In this document: positions 16,770 to 25,573 of the stretch, piece by piece | Position numbering within the stretch: the stretch's first letter is position 1 | How the letters are laid out: each line of letters starts with the position of its first letter | Assembly: GCA_958415525.1 (NCBI GenBank) | Contig: CATYZE010000027.1 | Coordinates: forward strand, 1-34,511 | DNA from: an uncultured Collinsella sp. | Lineage (GTDB): Bacteria > Actinomycetota > Coriobacteriia > Coriobacteriales > Coriobacteriaceae | DNA: 34,511 bases | Direction: 5' to 3' | The notes under the pieces: generated by a model | Databases searched by the model: none | The model's input: only the letters and a program-made list of their open reading frames with translations | Told to the model about the DNA's origin: nothing | Program-made: the position numbers and the translations under genes

Positions 16770-16797
16770 ACATAGAATCATATGTAGAACTCTATGT
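16770..16797 (-). promoter_or_regulatory. Operator-like inverted repeat of the decayed antitoxin gene
   Basis: ACATAGA at 16770-16776 is inverted at 16791-16797 (TCTATGT), with another half-like ATATGTAGA in between. It lies directly upstream of the ribosome binding site of the antitoxin remnant, the normal place for a self-regulating toxin-antitoxin operator. Confidence 0.55.
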
Positions 16798-17084
16798 TGA
16801 GTGTAGCGGAGGATGGGGGCTTCAACGCGAAGGTGGCGTTGGGCGTGTGCGTGCCTGCATTCGTAAGCGCGGTTGTCTGGCAAGTGTGATTTGGGGCGAC
16901 CTCGTTAAAGTTTCTAAGCTGCGAAAATGACCGTTAACCGGATTAAATTTTGTTGCTCAACATTTGACACTCTGGGCGTGGTAACTTTTTTACCAACAGG
17001 TATGATTATTGTCATGTGCGCTGCGCCTGCCTGCCGGGTTGCGGCGCACTTGTGACAGCCTTTGACACCCTTGGAGCGTGTACT

Positions 17085-17768
17085 GTGGATATAACCACAA
17101 AAAGCGTTCGGGGGGGGGTGCTCACCCGCGAGCAATTCCTCCCGCATGAGATGCGCATCGTCGCTGCCCTTCGTATGCGGGGCGCAAGCGACGAGCAGGT
17201 CATTGTACGCGTAAAGAGCGAGAACCTCTTTCAATATCCCACGGAGCGCATGGTCGCCAACCGCGCAACCGTGTGCCTTCGCCGCCTTGACGCCATGGTG
17301 CCCACGGACGCCGTATGCGCCGCGCGCGGCATCGACCCCAAAACCGCCGTCGAGGCTGCGTCATCCCTAACCAGGCTCATGGCATCCGGCGCTCCCACGC
17401 AGGCGGACCAGGCCATCTTCTACAGCATGATCTGCCGCTACGATATCGTGCGCGAGCTCGTGCTCGTCGAGGTAGGGGAGCGCCTACAAAACTTCGATTA
17501 TGCCTTTACGGCGGTTGACCTCAACGCCTTTATGACACGCTTTACCACGGAGTATCCGGACGCGGCCCGCTGGACTGAGGCCACGGTCAAGCGCATTAAG
17601 GGCTCGCTCCGCCAGACGCTCCGCCATGCCGGCCTTATCGGCGAGGGCCTGGGCCCGGAGTCCGAGCGCCTGTCACCACTCTTCCTCGATTCCGATGTCG
17701 AGCGAGCCTTGGTTCAGCTGGGCGAGCAGTCGCTTATCGCGGCCCTTACCGGCAGGGTGGTGATGTAG
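17085..17768 (+). CDS. brxA: BrxA (DUF1819), BREX type 1
   Basis: BrxA is a small DNA-binding protein of the BREX phage-defence system, required for defence in several type 1 systems. The 227-aa product starts LTREQFLPHEMRIVAALRMRG, followed by ENLFQYPTERMVANR and the C-terminal LRQTLRHAGLI block, which is the DUF1819 pattern. I choose GTG at 17085, with GGAG 8 bases upstream; GTG at 17118 is an alternative without a Shine-Dalgarno. Nine consecutive G at 17110-17118 lie in codons 9-12, so slippage would shift the frame. It is the first gene of the operon, and brxB begins one base after its stop codon. Confidence 0.88.
   Translation: MDITTKSVRGGVLTREQFLPHEMRIVAALRMRGASDEQVIVRVKSENLFQYPTERMVANRATVCLRRLDAMVPTDAVCAARGIDPKTAVEAASSLTRLMASGAPTQADQAIFYSMICRYDIVRELVLVEVGERLQNFDYAFTAVDLNAFMTRFTTEYPDAARWTEATVKRIKGSLRQTLRHAGLIGEGLGPESERLSPLFLDSDVERALVQLGEQSLIAALTGRVVM
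17110..17118 (+). repeat. G9 homopolymer tract near the 5' end of brxA
   Basis: Nine consecutive G (codons CGG GGG GGG GTG of brxA). In a genome of this composition a run of this length inside a coding start is unusual and is a typical slippage site. A one-base change would put brxA out of frame and could uncouple brxB. Confidence 0.85.
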
Positions 17769-17769
17769 C

Positions 17770-18462
17770 GTGGCTCCCGTCAACAGCGCCGCCGAACCTG
17801 CTATCACCCCGGCGACCGATCTCACCACCAATATCGGCATCCATTCCCGTAAGAGCGTCGTGGCGGCGCATGTCCGCTCCGAGCACGCCCGTCAGGAATT
17901 TGAGCGCCGCGCGCAGCTTCTGCGCGAGTGCCTGTGCAGCGAGGACTTTTTGGCCAACAAGGGCATAGGCAATGAGATCGGCTTCCACACCTTTTGCTAT
18001 GACCCCGCGCTGGAGTTTGAAGCGCGTGCATTATTTGACGCCCTTTCACGCGATGCCGAGGCCGACAAGCTTCCGTGCACGCTCAAGGTCGTGAACCTCT
18101 ACGACGCCGTGCTGGCAATTCTCGAAAAGCGCCGTGTCCTTAAGGCCATCCCACGCCAAGAGGAGCGCCGCGGTACCCAGCGCGTGCTCGAGGACGTGGC
18201 CAAGTTCGCCTCGCCCGAGAAAGTCGCCGCGTACATCCTTGAGCAGACCGAGCCGCACGCGCCTGGAGACGTCGTTCTCCTCACCGGCGCGGGCGAGGTC
18301 TTCCCATTCTTTCGCATGCACACGCTTCTCCATTGCATGCTTGCGGATTTTGATGAGGTGCCTGTGGTCGCCGCCTATCCGGGCAGTTTCAACGGCTCTT
18401 CTTTCCAGCTCTTTAACCGTCTGCCGGCCGACAACTACTACCGCGCCATCGATATCTCGTAA
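17770..18462 (+). CDS. brxB: BrxB (DUF1788), BREX type 1
   Basis: This 230-aa protein is the DUF1788/BrxB component of BREX, essential for defence and methylation in tested type 1 systems, with no known enzyme activity. Seen here are the long N-terminal helix (HARQEFERRAQLL), the NEIGFHTFCYDPALEFEAR segment, VVLLTGAGEVFPFFRMHTLL, and the family's ending YPGSFNGSSFQLFNRL..DNYYRAIDI. The start is GTG, one base after the brxA stop, with no own Shine-Dalgarno visible except the brxA end (GGCAGGGTGGTGATG), so translation is coupled to brxA. Normal length is about 200; the first 30 residues are a poorly conserved extension. Confidence 0.9.
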   Translation: MAPVNSAAEPAITPATDLTTNIGIHSRKSVVAAHVRSEHARQEFERRAQLLRECLCSEDFLANKGIGNEIGFHTFCYDPALEFEARALFDALSRDAEADKLPCTLKVVNLYDAVLAILEKRRVLKAIPRQEERRGTQRVLEDVAKFASPEKVAAYILEQTEPHAPGDVVLLTGAGEVFPFFRMHTLLHCMLADFDEVPVVAAYPGSFNGSSFQLFNRLPADNYYRAIDIS

Positions 18463-18540
18463 GCACGGCTCCCCGCAGGCAAGTCCCTGCCGCCGGTAAC
18501 AACTCTTTGCCATAACGTTCCCAAACCCAAAGGAGCACCC

Positions 18541-21500
18541 ATGGACAACACGATCATTCGCGACCTCTTTGCAAAAGACATCAACCGCTCCATCAACGGC
18601 GTGGTCAAGGTCCAGGATTCAAAAGATGGGTCCATCCGCCAGGAGCTTGACGAGTACGTGGTGACGCGCGAGTTGCAGAGGCACTTTGCCACGTTCTTCA
18701 AGGCCTACGGCGATGCCATCGATGCGCGCACCGACAAGATCGGCGTGTGGATCAGTGGTTTCTTCGGTTCCGGTAAATCGCACTTCCTCAAGATGCTGAG
18801 CTACCTGCTCGAGAATCGCCAGATCGGCGGCAAGAGCGCCATCCGCTACTTTGACGGCAAGATCGTCGACCCCATGGTCGCGGCTGCCATGGAGCGCGCC
18901 TGCTCGGTGCCCACGCAGGCCATCCTCTTTAACATCGATAGCAAGGCGGGCCAGTGGAAGCAGGGCGATACGGCTCCCACGGCGCTGCTTCGCGGCTTTG
19001 AGCGCATGTTCTACGAGGCGCGCGGCTTCTACGGCGAGGACCTCAAGCTTGCAAAGCTCGAGGACTACATCGATTCCCTGGGCAAGACCCAGGAGTTCCG
19101 CGAGGCCTTTGAGCGCGTCAACGGCGAGTCCTGGCTCCAGGCCCGCGACACCTACAGCTACTTTGAGGACGACGTCGTCGAGGTGCTGCAGAGCGTGCTC
19201 GGCATGAGCGAAAAGGCCGCATGGAACTGGCTCGAGGGTTCTGAGGACGAGGTTTTGGCCCCCGATGTCTTTGCCAAAAAGGTCAAGGATTACGTGGACG
19301 CTCAGGCAGCGGCCCACGGTGGCAACTTCCGTTTGCTCTTTATGGTCGACGAGGTGGGTCAGTTTATTACAAACGACCAGGACCCAAGCCTTATGCTGAG
19401 CCTTCAGACCATCGTCGAGGAGCTGGGTGCCGCCTGCGGTGGCCGCGTGTGGGTGATGGTTACGAGCCAGGAGGCCATCGACAACCTGAGCCTGCCCGTG
19501 GGCAACGACTTTTCAAAGATCCAGGGCCGTTTCAATACCCGCCTTTCGCTCTCCAGCTCCAGCGTGGACGAGGTCATCCAGCGCCGTGTGCTCGAGAAGA
19601 CCGCGCCGGCGGCCGATATGCTTGCACGGGTCTACGAGCAAGACACCGCCGTGCTCAAAAACAACTTTACCTTTGAGGGTGGCTCGCGCTCCGACCTTGC
19701 CGGCTACGCCAACTCCAAGGATTTTGTGGCCAGCTACCCGTTTGTGGGCTATCAGTTTAAGCTCCTGCCCGACGTGATGACCGAGGTGCGCAAACACGGT
19801 GTCAAGGCTAAACACATGTCCACAGGCGAGCGCTCCATGCTGAGCGCGTTCCAGGAGAGCGCTCAGGCCATCCAGCATGACCGGACCGGTGCACTCGTGC
19901 CGTTCTGGCGTTTCTTTGACACTATCTCCAAAGACCTTGAGCACGGCATCATCCAGGTGGTCGATCGCGCGGTCCGCGCGGCCGAGGACGCAAAGGGCCT
20001 TGAACCCTACGACGTTCAGGTGCTCAAGCTCCTGTACCTGATTCGTTACATCGGCTACGTCAAGGCCACGGTCGAGAACATCTCCATCTTCATGATAGAC
20101 AGCCTCGACGTGGACAAGCGCGCCCTCAAGGACCGCGTCAAGGAGTCCCTTGCCCGTCTGGAGCGCGAGAACTACGTGGCGCGCCAGGGCGATACCTATA
20201 GCTTCCTCACCGACGAGGAGCAGGAGATAGCGCAGGAGATCGCACACACCCCGATCGATAACGCGCAGGTGATCGAGTCTATCAAAAAGCGTCTGTTCGA
20301 CAGCATCTATACCGCGCGCAAACTCAACCGCGGGGCCAACGACTTTCCGTTTGACCGCTATGTGGACGGCTCAATCCACGGTACCAGCATGGGCGGCATG
20401 GAGCTTTACGTGGCGACTATGGCGAGCGACCTGGGCCGTGCGGACGATACCGAGCTGGCCTTGGCTTCTTCGGGCAAAGCCATCGTGGTCTTGAGCGACG
20501 AGGCGGATTATTGGGAGACGCTCGTCAACGCTGCCAAGATCCGTAAGTACGCCAAGACGCGAAATCTCCAGGAGCTTCAGCCGAGTACGCGCCAGATCGT
20601 CGAGTCCAAGATGCGCGAGGCGGCCTATAACGAGAAGGAGGCCGATACCCTTTTGAGCGAGGCTGTGCTCCACGCACGTTGCGCAGTCGACAGCCGCATG
20701 GTTGAGGTCCGCGCGGCCAAGCCCGCCCAGGTCTTTGAGCAGGTGCTGGCGCAACTGTGCGACGTGGTCTTTGAAAAGGCCGACTATATCGGCGCGCCGG
20801 TCACGAGCGATTCCGATATTCGCTCCACGCTGGCGGGCAACGTTCAAGTGGGGCTCGCTGGCATGGATGCAGGTAACGTGCGTGCGCTCAAAGAGGTCGA
20901 GGACTACCTCAAAGTTCAGCACCAGCGCCACCTGGATACCGCTATGGGCGATATCCAGCGCCAGTACCAGCAAAGGCCCTTTGGCTGGCGCGAGGTCGAC
21001 ATCGCAAATGTGGTGGCGCAGCTTGTGGTGGAGCAGCGCGCACAGGTGCTGTTTGGCGGTCAGACGGTTCAAGCTAACGACAGCCGCATGGTGGCACTCC
21101 TTCGCAAGGATGCCGATAAGGCCCAGGTGCGCTTGCGCATGCGCATGAGCGACCGGTTGCTGCGCGCCACGGGCGAGCTCATGCGTGACCTGTTTGATCT
21201 CAAGACCGTGCCCTCCAACGAGGATAAGCTCGTGGCCGAGCTCAAGGAGCGCCTTGAGGACTTGCGCGAGGCGTGTCTCGCCATAGCATGCGACTACTAC
21301 ACGGGCATCAAGCCGGCCTACCCGTATCCCGGCGAGAACGAGTGCGAGAGGATGCGCTCGGAGGTCGCCGACGTCCTTAAGGACCAGAGTGAGTCCGAGG
21401 CGTTTTTGACTACGTTTACCAAGCATGAGGACCGCTTGCTCGATGCCAAGGAAGACTTTGACAAGGTGGTTGAGTTCTTCGAGTCCAACCAACGAACAGC

Positions 21501-22203
21501 GTTTGACCACGCCAAGGATTTCTTGAGCCGCACCGAGGGTATCGAGTATGCCTCCGATGACATTCCCAGCGCGGTTGAGAACGTGGCAAAGGTTCGCGAG
21601 ATCCTCAAAGATCCCAAGCCCTACGGCCGCATTAAAGACCTGCAGCCGCTTATGAATCCCGTCGAGGACGACATGAAAAAGCTGCTGGGTATCCGCCGCA
21701 ATGAGTTTTTGTGCCGCATCGAGAGCGATCTGCAAGACCTGCAGGCGCAGGCTGAGAGTCAAAAGGGCTTTGTCAATCAAGCCAAGGATGCCATAGCGGA
21801 TGCCGGCGCCAAATACGAGTCGTTCAAAAACCGTGCCCACAGTGCTCAAAGCCTCAACGAGCTGAGCGTTGCTGCGACTAACTGGGGCGACTGGCTCAGC
21901 GCGGCAGCCAACGAGATGTACGACGCCGTGGATGCGGCCCGCATGCGTATGGACAACGAGCGCCGCACCACCGAGGTCACGAGTACGGGTGAGGTGGTCA
22001 AGAAGATCTCCAACAAGGCCGTTGCGTCGTCAGCGCCCATGCCTGCACCCGTGCCCCAGCGCAAGATCAAGACTGTGCGCCGCGCCGATCTGGCCAAGCC
22101 GAGTCGTCTCTTGTCCGCAGAGGACGTGGAGCGCTACGTGGACGACCTGCGCTCCCGCCTTATGCAGGCGCTCGCTGCAAACGACGAGATCCGTATCAAC
22201 TAA
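18541..22203 (+). CDS. brxC: BrxC, P-loop ATPase, BREX type 1
   Basis: BrxC is the large STAND/AAA-like ATPase of BREX. The 1220-aa protein has Walker A G73-F-F-G-S-G-K-S80 in ISGFFGSGKSHFLKML and Walker B FMVDE at about 267-271, followed by an arginine/sensor-like segment (WVMVTSQEAIDNL). The C-terminal half is mostly helical with long charged, coiled-coil-like stretches (about 890-1140), and ends in KTVRRADLAKPSRLLSAEDVERYVDDLR, typical of the family. Length is as expected. ATG at 18541 has AAAGGAG 5 bases upstream. A strong hairpin separates it from pglX. Confidence 0.95.
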   Translation: MDNTIIRDLFAKDINRSINGVVKVQDSKDGSIRQELDEYVVTRELQRHFATFFKAYGDAIDARTDKIGVWISGFFGSGKSHFLKMLSYLLENRQIGGKSAIRYFDGKIVDPMVAAAMERACSVPTQAILFNIDSKAGQWKQGDTAPTALLRGFERMFYEARGFYGEDLKLAKLEDYIDSLGKTQEFREAFERVNGESWLQARDTYSYFEDDVVEVLQSVLGMSEKAAWNWLEGSEDEVLAPDVFAKKVKDYVDAQAAAHGGNFRLLFMVDEVGQFITNDQDPSLMLSLQTIVEELGAACGGRVWVMVTSQEAIDNLSLPVGNDFSKIQGRFNTRLSLSSSSVDEVIQRRVLEKTAPAADMLARVYEQDTAVLKNNFTFEGGSRSDLAGYANSKDFVASYPFVGYQFKLLPDVMTEVRKHGVKAKHMSTGERSMLSAFQESAQAIQHDRTGALVPFWRFFDTISKDLEHGIIQVVDRAVRAAEDAKGLEPYDVQVLKLLYLIRYIGYVKATVENISIFMIDSLDVDKRALKDRVKESLARLERENYVARQGDTYSFLTDEEQEIAQEIAHTPIDNAQVIESIKKRLFDSIYTARKLNRGANDFPFDRYVDGSIHGTSMGGMELYVATMASDLGRADDTELALASSGKAIVVLSDEADYWETLVNAAKIRKYAKTRNLQELQPSTRQIVESKMREAAYNEKEADTLLSEAVLHARCAVDSRMVEVRAAKPAQVFEQVLAQLCDVVFEKADYIGAPVTSDSDIRSTLAGNVQVGLAGMDAGNVRALKEVEDYLKVQHQRHLDTAMGDIQRQYQQRPFGWREVDIANVVAQLVVEQRAQVLFGGQTVQANDSRMVALLRKDADKAQVRLRMRMSDRLLRATGELMRDLFDLKTVPSNEDKLVAELKERLEDLREACLAIACDYYTGIKPAYPYPGENECERMRSEVADVLKDQSESEAFLTTFTKHEDRLLDAKEDFDKVVEFFESNQRTAFDHAKDFLSRTEGIEYASDDIPSAVENVAKVREILKDPKPYGRIKDLQPLMNPVEDDMKKLLGIRRNEFLCRIESDLQDLQAQAESQKGFVNQAKDAIADAGAKYESFKNRAHSAQSLNELSVAATNWGDWLSAAANEMYDAVDAARMRMDNERRTTEVTSTGEVVKKISNKAVASSAPMPAPVPQRKIKTVRRADLAKPSRLLSAEDVERYVDDLRSRLMQALAANDEIRIN

Positions 22204-22210
22204 CCCGCGG

Positions 22211-22242
22211 AGCCACCGGTGCCAAAGCGCGCACCGGTGGCT
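22211..22242 (+). promoter_or_regulatory. Perfect 11-bp hairpin between brxC and pglX
   Basis: AGCCACCGGTG (22211-22221) pairs perfectly with 22232-22242 around a 10-base loop. No T-tract follows, so it is not a normal terminator; it may stabilise the upstream mRNA 3' end or cut read-through into pglX. The pglX ATG is 28 bases further on. Confidence 0.75.
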
Positions 22243-22269
22243 TATGGCGTTTAGAAAGGCTCATCAACC

Positions 22270-24732
22270 ATGAACGATTCTGCTCTTAAGAGCTTCTGCA
22301 CCTGGGCCCGTACGGAGCTCATCAAAGGCGTGGAGGCGCAGATGGTGCGCTACGGCATCACCGAACCTGCACTCGCGCCCGTTGGGTCCGAGACCGTCAA
22401 CGGCCTGCCCCTAAGTCCGGCTGAGATTGAGCAACGCGACGAACTGCTGCGCATGCAGGCAGAGGTGGGTCACGAGGCGCTGCGCGACCGTGCGGCCTAC
22501 ACCTGGTTCAACCGCATCGTGGCCATTCGCTTCATGGATGCATGCGGATGGCTTCCCAGCCGTATGCGCATGCTAAGTCGTGCGGACGGCAGCCATGGCA
22601 GCGAGGCCGTGGAGAACGCACTGGACGTGGAAATAACGACGGCCGATACCGATCGCATAGCCGAGCTCAAGATGGCGGGCTTGGATGAACCGTTGTGGCG
22701 CTACCTGTTTGTTGCTCAGTGCGAGGAGCTTGCCGATTGCCTGCCGGGCGTCTTTGAACGCGTGGGCGGAGCCATGGAGCTGCTGTTGCCCCAGGGCCTC
22801 ATGATGGCTGACAGTGTGGTGGGCAAACTCAATGCCGTCCTCGCTGACGAGGACTGGCGCGAGGGCGTGACCGTTCTGGGTTGGATGTATCAGTACTACA
22901 ACGCTGACGTTAAAGACGAGTTCTTCAAGTCCAAGCGCAAGGCAGCGGCGGAGGATATCGCGCCCGCCACGCAGCTCTTCACCCCCGAGTGGATTGTGCG
23001 CTATATGGTCGAGAACTCACTCGGCCGTCTGTGGATGCTCAACAATCCGGGGAGTTCGCTACGCGAGCGCATGGAGTATTACATCGAGCCCGATGCTGAG
23101 CACGAGGACTTCATTCGCATTTCGAGTCCCGAGGAGATAACCCTCTGCGACCCCGCATGTGGCTCGGGCCATATCTTGGTCTATGCGTTTGAGCTGCTCT
23201 TCCATATGTACGAGGAGCGCGGCTATCGTGAGCGCGAGATTCCCGAGCTCATTCTTACTAAAAACCTTGCAGGTATGGAAATCGATTCCCGCGCGGCACA
23301 GATCGCGGAGCTGGCGCTTGCCATGTGCGCCCGCGAGCACGACCGTCGCTTCTTTAGGCGTGGCGTTCGCGCCGACGTTACCGTGCTCTCGAGCATCCCG
23401 CTAGGGGAGGACGAGCTGCCGGGTAACAAGAAGCTCGCCGAGGAGCTGAGTCATTTGGGCGAGATCGGTTCGCTGCTCAATCCCTCAGAGGACGAGATTG
23501 ACGAGCTCAAGGCTGCCGCCGCGAGTTGTTCCGATGACCTTTTTGCCGCTACGGCCAAAACTAAGCTCGAAAGCGCTGCCGCCATCTGCGAGAAGCTGTC
23601 CCGTCGTTTTACCTGCACCGTTGCGAATCCTCCGTATATGGGCAGCAGCAGCTTTAATCCATTCATGAGCAAGTGGGTCAAGAAGAACTACCCCGACGTG
23701 AAGAGCGACCTGTGCACGTGCTTCATCGAGCGCGGTTTTAACCTTGTCGAGGATAAGGGCTACGCCGCAATGGTTACCATGCAGAGTTGGATGTTCCTGG
23801 GCAGCTTTGAGAAGATGCGCGCCAAGGTTATCGACAACAAGACAATCGTTTCCATGGCCCATCTGGGACCTCGCGCGTTTGATGCTATCGGCGGCGAGGT
23901 CGTCAACGTTACAGCTGACGTGATCTACAACCAGCATTCGGACGCCGAGGGCGCCTATGTGCGCCTTGTTGATATCAACGGCTCTGAGGCCAAGAGGCTC
24001 AAACTGGTCGAGGCCATCCAAAACCCCGATTGCGGCTGGTTCTACCGCCGCGACGCCGACACCTTCAAGCAAATCCCCGGCACCCCCATAGCCTACTGGC
24101 TTGGGAGCGGATTGTTGGCGGCATTTAAAAATGGCTGCAGCTTTAATTCAGTTGCTCATCCCAAAGTTGGAATGCAGACGTCAAAAAATGAGAAGTATTT
24201 ACGTTTGTGGCACGAATCGGATTATCGTCCTTCTAGGAGCGATAAGAAGTGGATTAAGTATCTTAAGGGCGGTGACTATCGTAAATGGTACGGAAATCTT
24301 GAATGGCTTCTTCTGTATAAAAATGATCCCACCTGGATTCTGCAACAGCCTCATGCTCGAGTTTTGAGTGAATCACTTCTCGAGAAAAGAAAAAATACAT
24401 GGACGGATTTAACCTCGGGTGCGAATAGCTTCAGGTTCGCTCCGCAAGATACCTTTTATGATATTTCTGGGCATTGCTATTTCCCTAGTCCGGATAATCA
24501 GCTAGAGCTTCTTGCGTATTCCAATTCATCCCTTTTTTCGTTTGTCTTGCAGCTATTCAATTCCACGATGCACTGCCAAGTTGGTGATGTCGCCAGGGTT
24601 CCATATCTTGCGCCTGCGGCGGCAGATAAACAACACATTTCGGATTTATCTCAGCGTTCGCTTGATGCTTCCAAGGCCGACTGGGACTCGTTTGAAACCT
24701 CCTGGGATTTCAAACGTCATCCTCTCGTTTAG
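22270..24732 (+). CDS. pglX: PglX N-terminal part: adenine-specific DNA methyltransferase, BREX type 1
   Basis: PglX methylates an adenine in the host's BREX motif to mark self DNA. This 820-aa piece has the SAM-binding D294-P-A-C-G-S-G300 and the catalytic N453-P-P-Y motif, preceded by TQLFTPEWIVRYMVENSLG. The stretch after about residue 612 is the target-recognition part; there the DNA turns AT-rich and codon use changes. Usual type 1 PglX is about 1,200 residues; this one stops after SWDFKRHPLV, a point inside the normal protein. The remaining part is a separate ORF at 25574-26542, with a HEPN-like ORF in between. The stop codon overlaps the Shine-Dalgarno of that ORF. The two halves probably assemble. 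Confidence 0.9.
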   Translation: MNDSALKSFCTWARTELIKGVEAQMVRYGITEPALAPVGSETVNGLPLSPAEIEQRDELLRMQAEVGHEALRDRAAYTWFNRIVAIRFMDACGWLPSRMRMLSRADGSHGSEAVENALDVEITTADTDRIAELKMAGLDEPLWRYLFVAQCEELADCLPGVFERVGGAMELLLPQGLMMADSVVGKLNAVLADEDWREGVTVLGWMYQYYNADVKDEFFKSKRKAAAEDIAPATQLFTPEWIVRYMVENSLGRLWMLNNPGSSLRERMEYYIEPDAEHEDFIRISSPEEITLCDPACGSGHILVYAFELLFHMYEERGYREREIPELILTKNLAGMEIDSRAAQIAELALAMCAREHDRRFFRRGVRADVTVLSSIPLGEDELPGNKKLAEELSHLGEIGSLLNPSEDEIDELKAAAASCSDDLFAATAKTKLESAAAICEKLSRRFTCTVANPPYMGSSSFNPFMSKWVKKNYPDVKSDLCTCFIERGFNLVEDKGYAAMVTMQSWMFLGSFEKMRAKVIDNKTIVSMAHLGPRAFDAIGGEVVNVTADVIYNQHSDAEGAYVRLVDINGSEAKRLKLVEAIQNPDCGWFYRRDADTFKQIPGTPIAYWLGSGLLAAFKNGCSFNSVAHPKVGMQTSKNEKYLRLWHESDYRPSRSDKKWIKYLKGGDYRKWYGNLEWLLLYKNDPTWILQQPHARVLSESLLEKRKNTWTDLTSGANSFRFAPQDTFYDISGHCYFPSPDNQLELLAYSNSSLFSFVLQLFNSTMHCQVGDVARVPYLAPAAADKQHISDLSQRSLDASKADWDSFETSWDFKRHPLV

Positions 24733-24740
24733 GAGTCCAC

Positions 24741-25433
24741 ATGTCGCAGAAGAAAAAGGCTAACAATAATAAATGCGCACATCCACCTCTTAAGAATGAT
24801 GTGTCGTGGATAAAACAAGTTCATGAATCGTATAAGGACGATGTCTCTAAGAAAAAACTACGCATATATTTGCAAAGATTTGTATCCGAATCAGAAGCTA
24901 TTGATGCTACGAGGCAGACCAATGGGTTTATTACTGATTTGAATATTTATACTACTGTTCAGGCAAATTCGTTTCTTGAACAGATGCGTTTCGACAGTGC
25001 CGTTAAAACAAGATGGGCATATACCCCTAATGACCTTGCAAAAGCGGCCCACGAAGCAGGTAGCGATTCATCGGATTTTATTAAACGAGATTACGAGTTT
25101 GCCCTCATTTGCTTATCAACAGCGGCTTGTCTTAACAGAAGGATTGTTGGGCTTTCAGAATTCAAGCCGGGTGCGAAGACCAAAACAGGCCGGAGAAAAC
25201 AGAATAAAAGTTCATTTAGAAGACTTGACGCCGTTTTTAGACATCTGAGGAATGCTCTCGCTCATGGTCAATATTTGCGAGTTGTTAAGCCCGATGGATC
25301 AGTGTGGTGGGCTTTACAGGACGCAAACGGTAAAGGAAACGTCACGGCAAGAATGCTGCTGAAAGAGGATACGCTTGATGCATGGGTGAATCTGCTCTCG
25401 CTAAGAGACAAGAGATATAGAGATAAAAGCTAG
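24741..25433 (+). CDS. HEPN-like protein inserted between the two pglX parts
   Basis: This 230-aa ORF is not a standard BREX gene. Near the C-terminus it has RHLRNALAHG, that is R170-N-A-L-A-H175, the R-x4-H motif of HEPN domains, which in many defence and toxin proteins is the ribonuclease site. The preceding helix-rich part (FIKRDYEFALICLSTAACLNRRI) fits a HEPN four-helix bundle of the pEK499_p136 kind, though I cannot confirm the subfamily. The DNA is AT-rich compared with the rest of the operon. TAGGAG upstream overlaps the pglX stop, so translation is coupled. It could be an abortive-infection effector guarded by BREX, an RNA-binding accessory, or a passenger; all three are inference. 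Confidence 0.7.
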   Translation: MSQKKKANNNKCAHPPLKNDVSWIKQVHESYKDDVSKKKLRIYLQRFVSESEAIDATRQTNGFITDLNIYTTVQANSFLEQMRFDSAVKTRWAYTPNDLAKAAHEAGSDSSDFIKRDYEFALICLSTAACLNRRIVGLSEFKPGAKTKTGRRKQNKSSFRRLDAVFRHLRNALAHGQYLRVVKPDGSVWWALQDANGKGNVTARMLLKEDTLDAWVNLLSLRDKRYRDKS

Positions 25434-25573
25434 TAGTTAGAATAGGTGCGAAATTGCATCGCTTTAGTTCCTCAAGCTTCCTGTACAGCGGGGAGAGCGT
25501 TTTAGCGGTTTTTTGGATACTGCAATCCGTTTCTTCGCAGTGGTTTCCGACAGCAACGAAAGGATGGCCTACC

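Larger units (their letters stand above)
16453..17084. other. Intergenic region between serC and the BREX operon
   Basis: This 630-base stretch holds the decayed antitoxin gene (16584-16757, minus), its operator (16770-16797) and the upstream region of brxA. No intact gene is supported. Upstream of brxA there are two small dyads (TGTTGCTCAACA at 16951-16962; GGTAA/TTACC at 16980-16994) and TTGACA at 16964-16969, but no -10 at the proper distance, so the BREX promoter is not certain. Confidence 0.6.

Noticed and set aside
16914..17234. Minus-strand ORF of 106 codons over the brxA start
   Set aside because: It overlaps the brxA coding region and has no ribosome binding site or family similarity.
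20371..21849. Minus-strand ORF of 492 codons inside brxC
   Set aside because: A shadow of brxC; brxC has clear Walker motifs and full family length, and the antisense product has only Leu/Val/His-rich composition.
24733..25573. Split of pglX as a sequencing or assembly frameshift
   Set aside because: The two halves are separated by 840 bases holding a complete ORF with its own Shine-Dalgarno; both halves have proper starts and ends. No single-base error would explain it.
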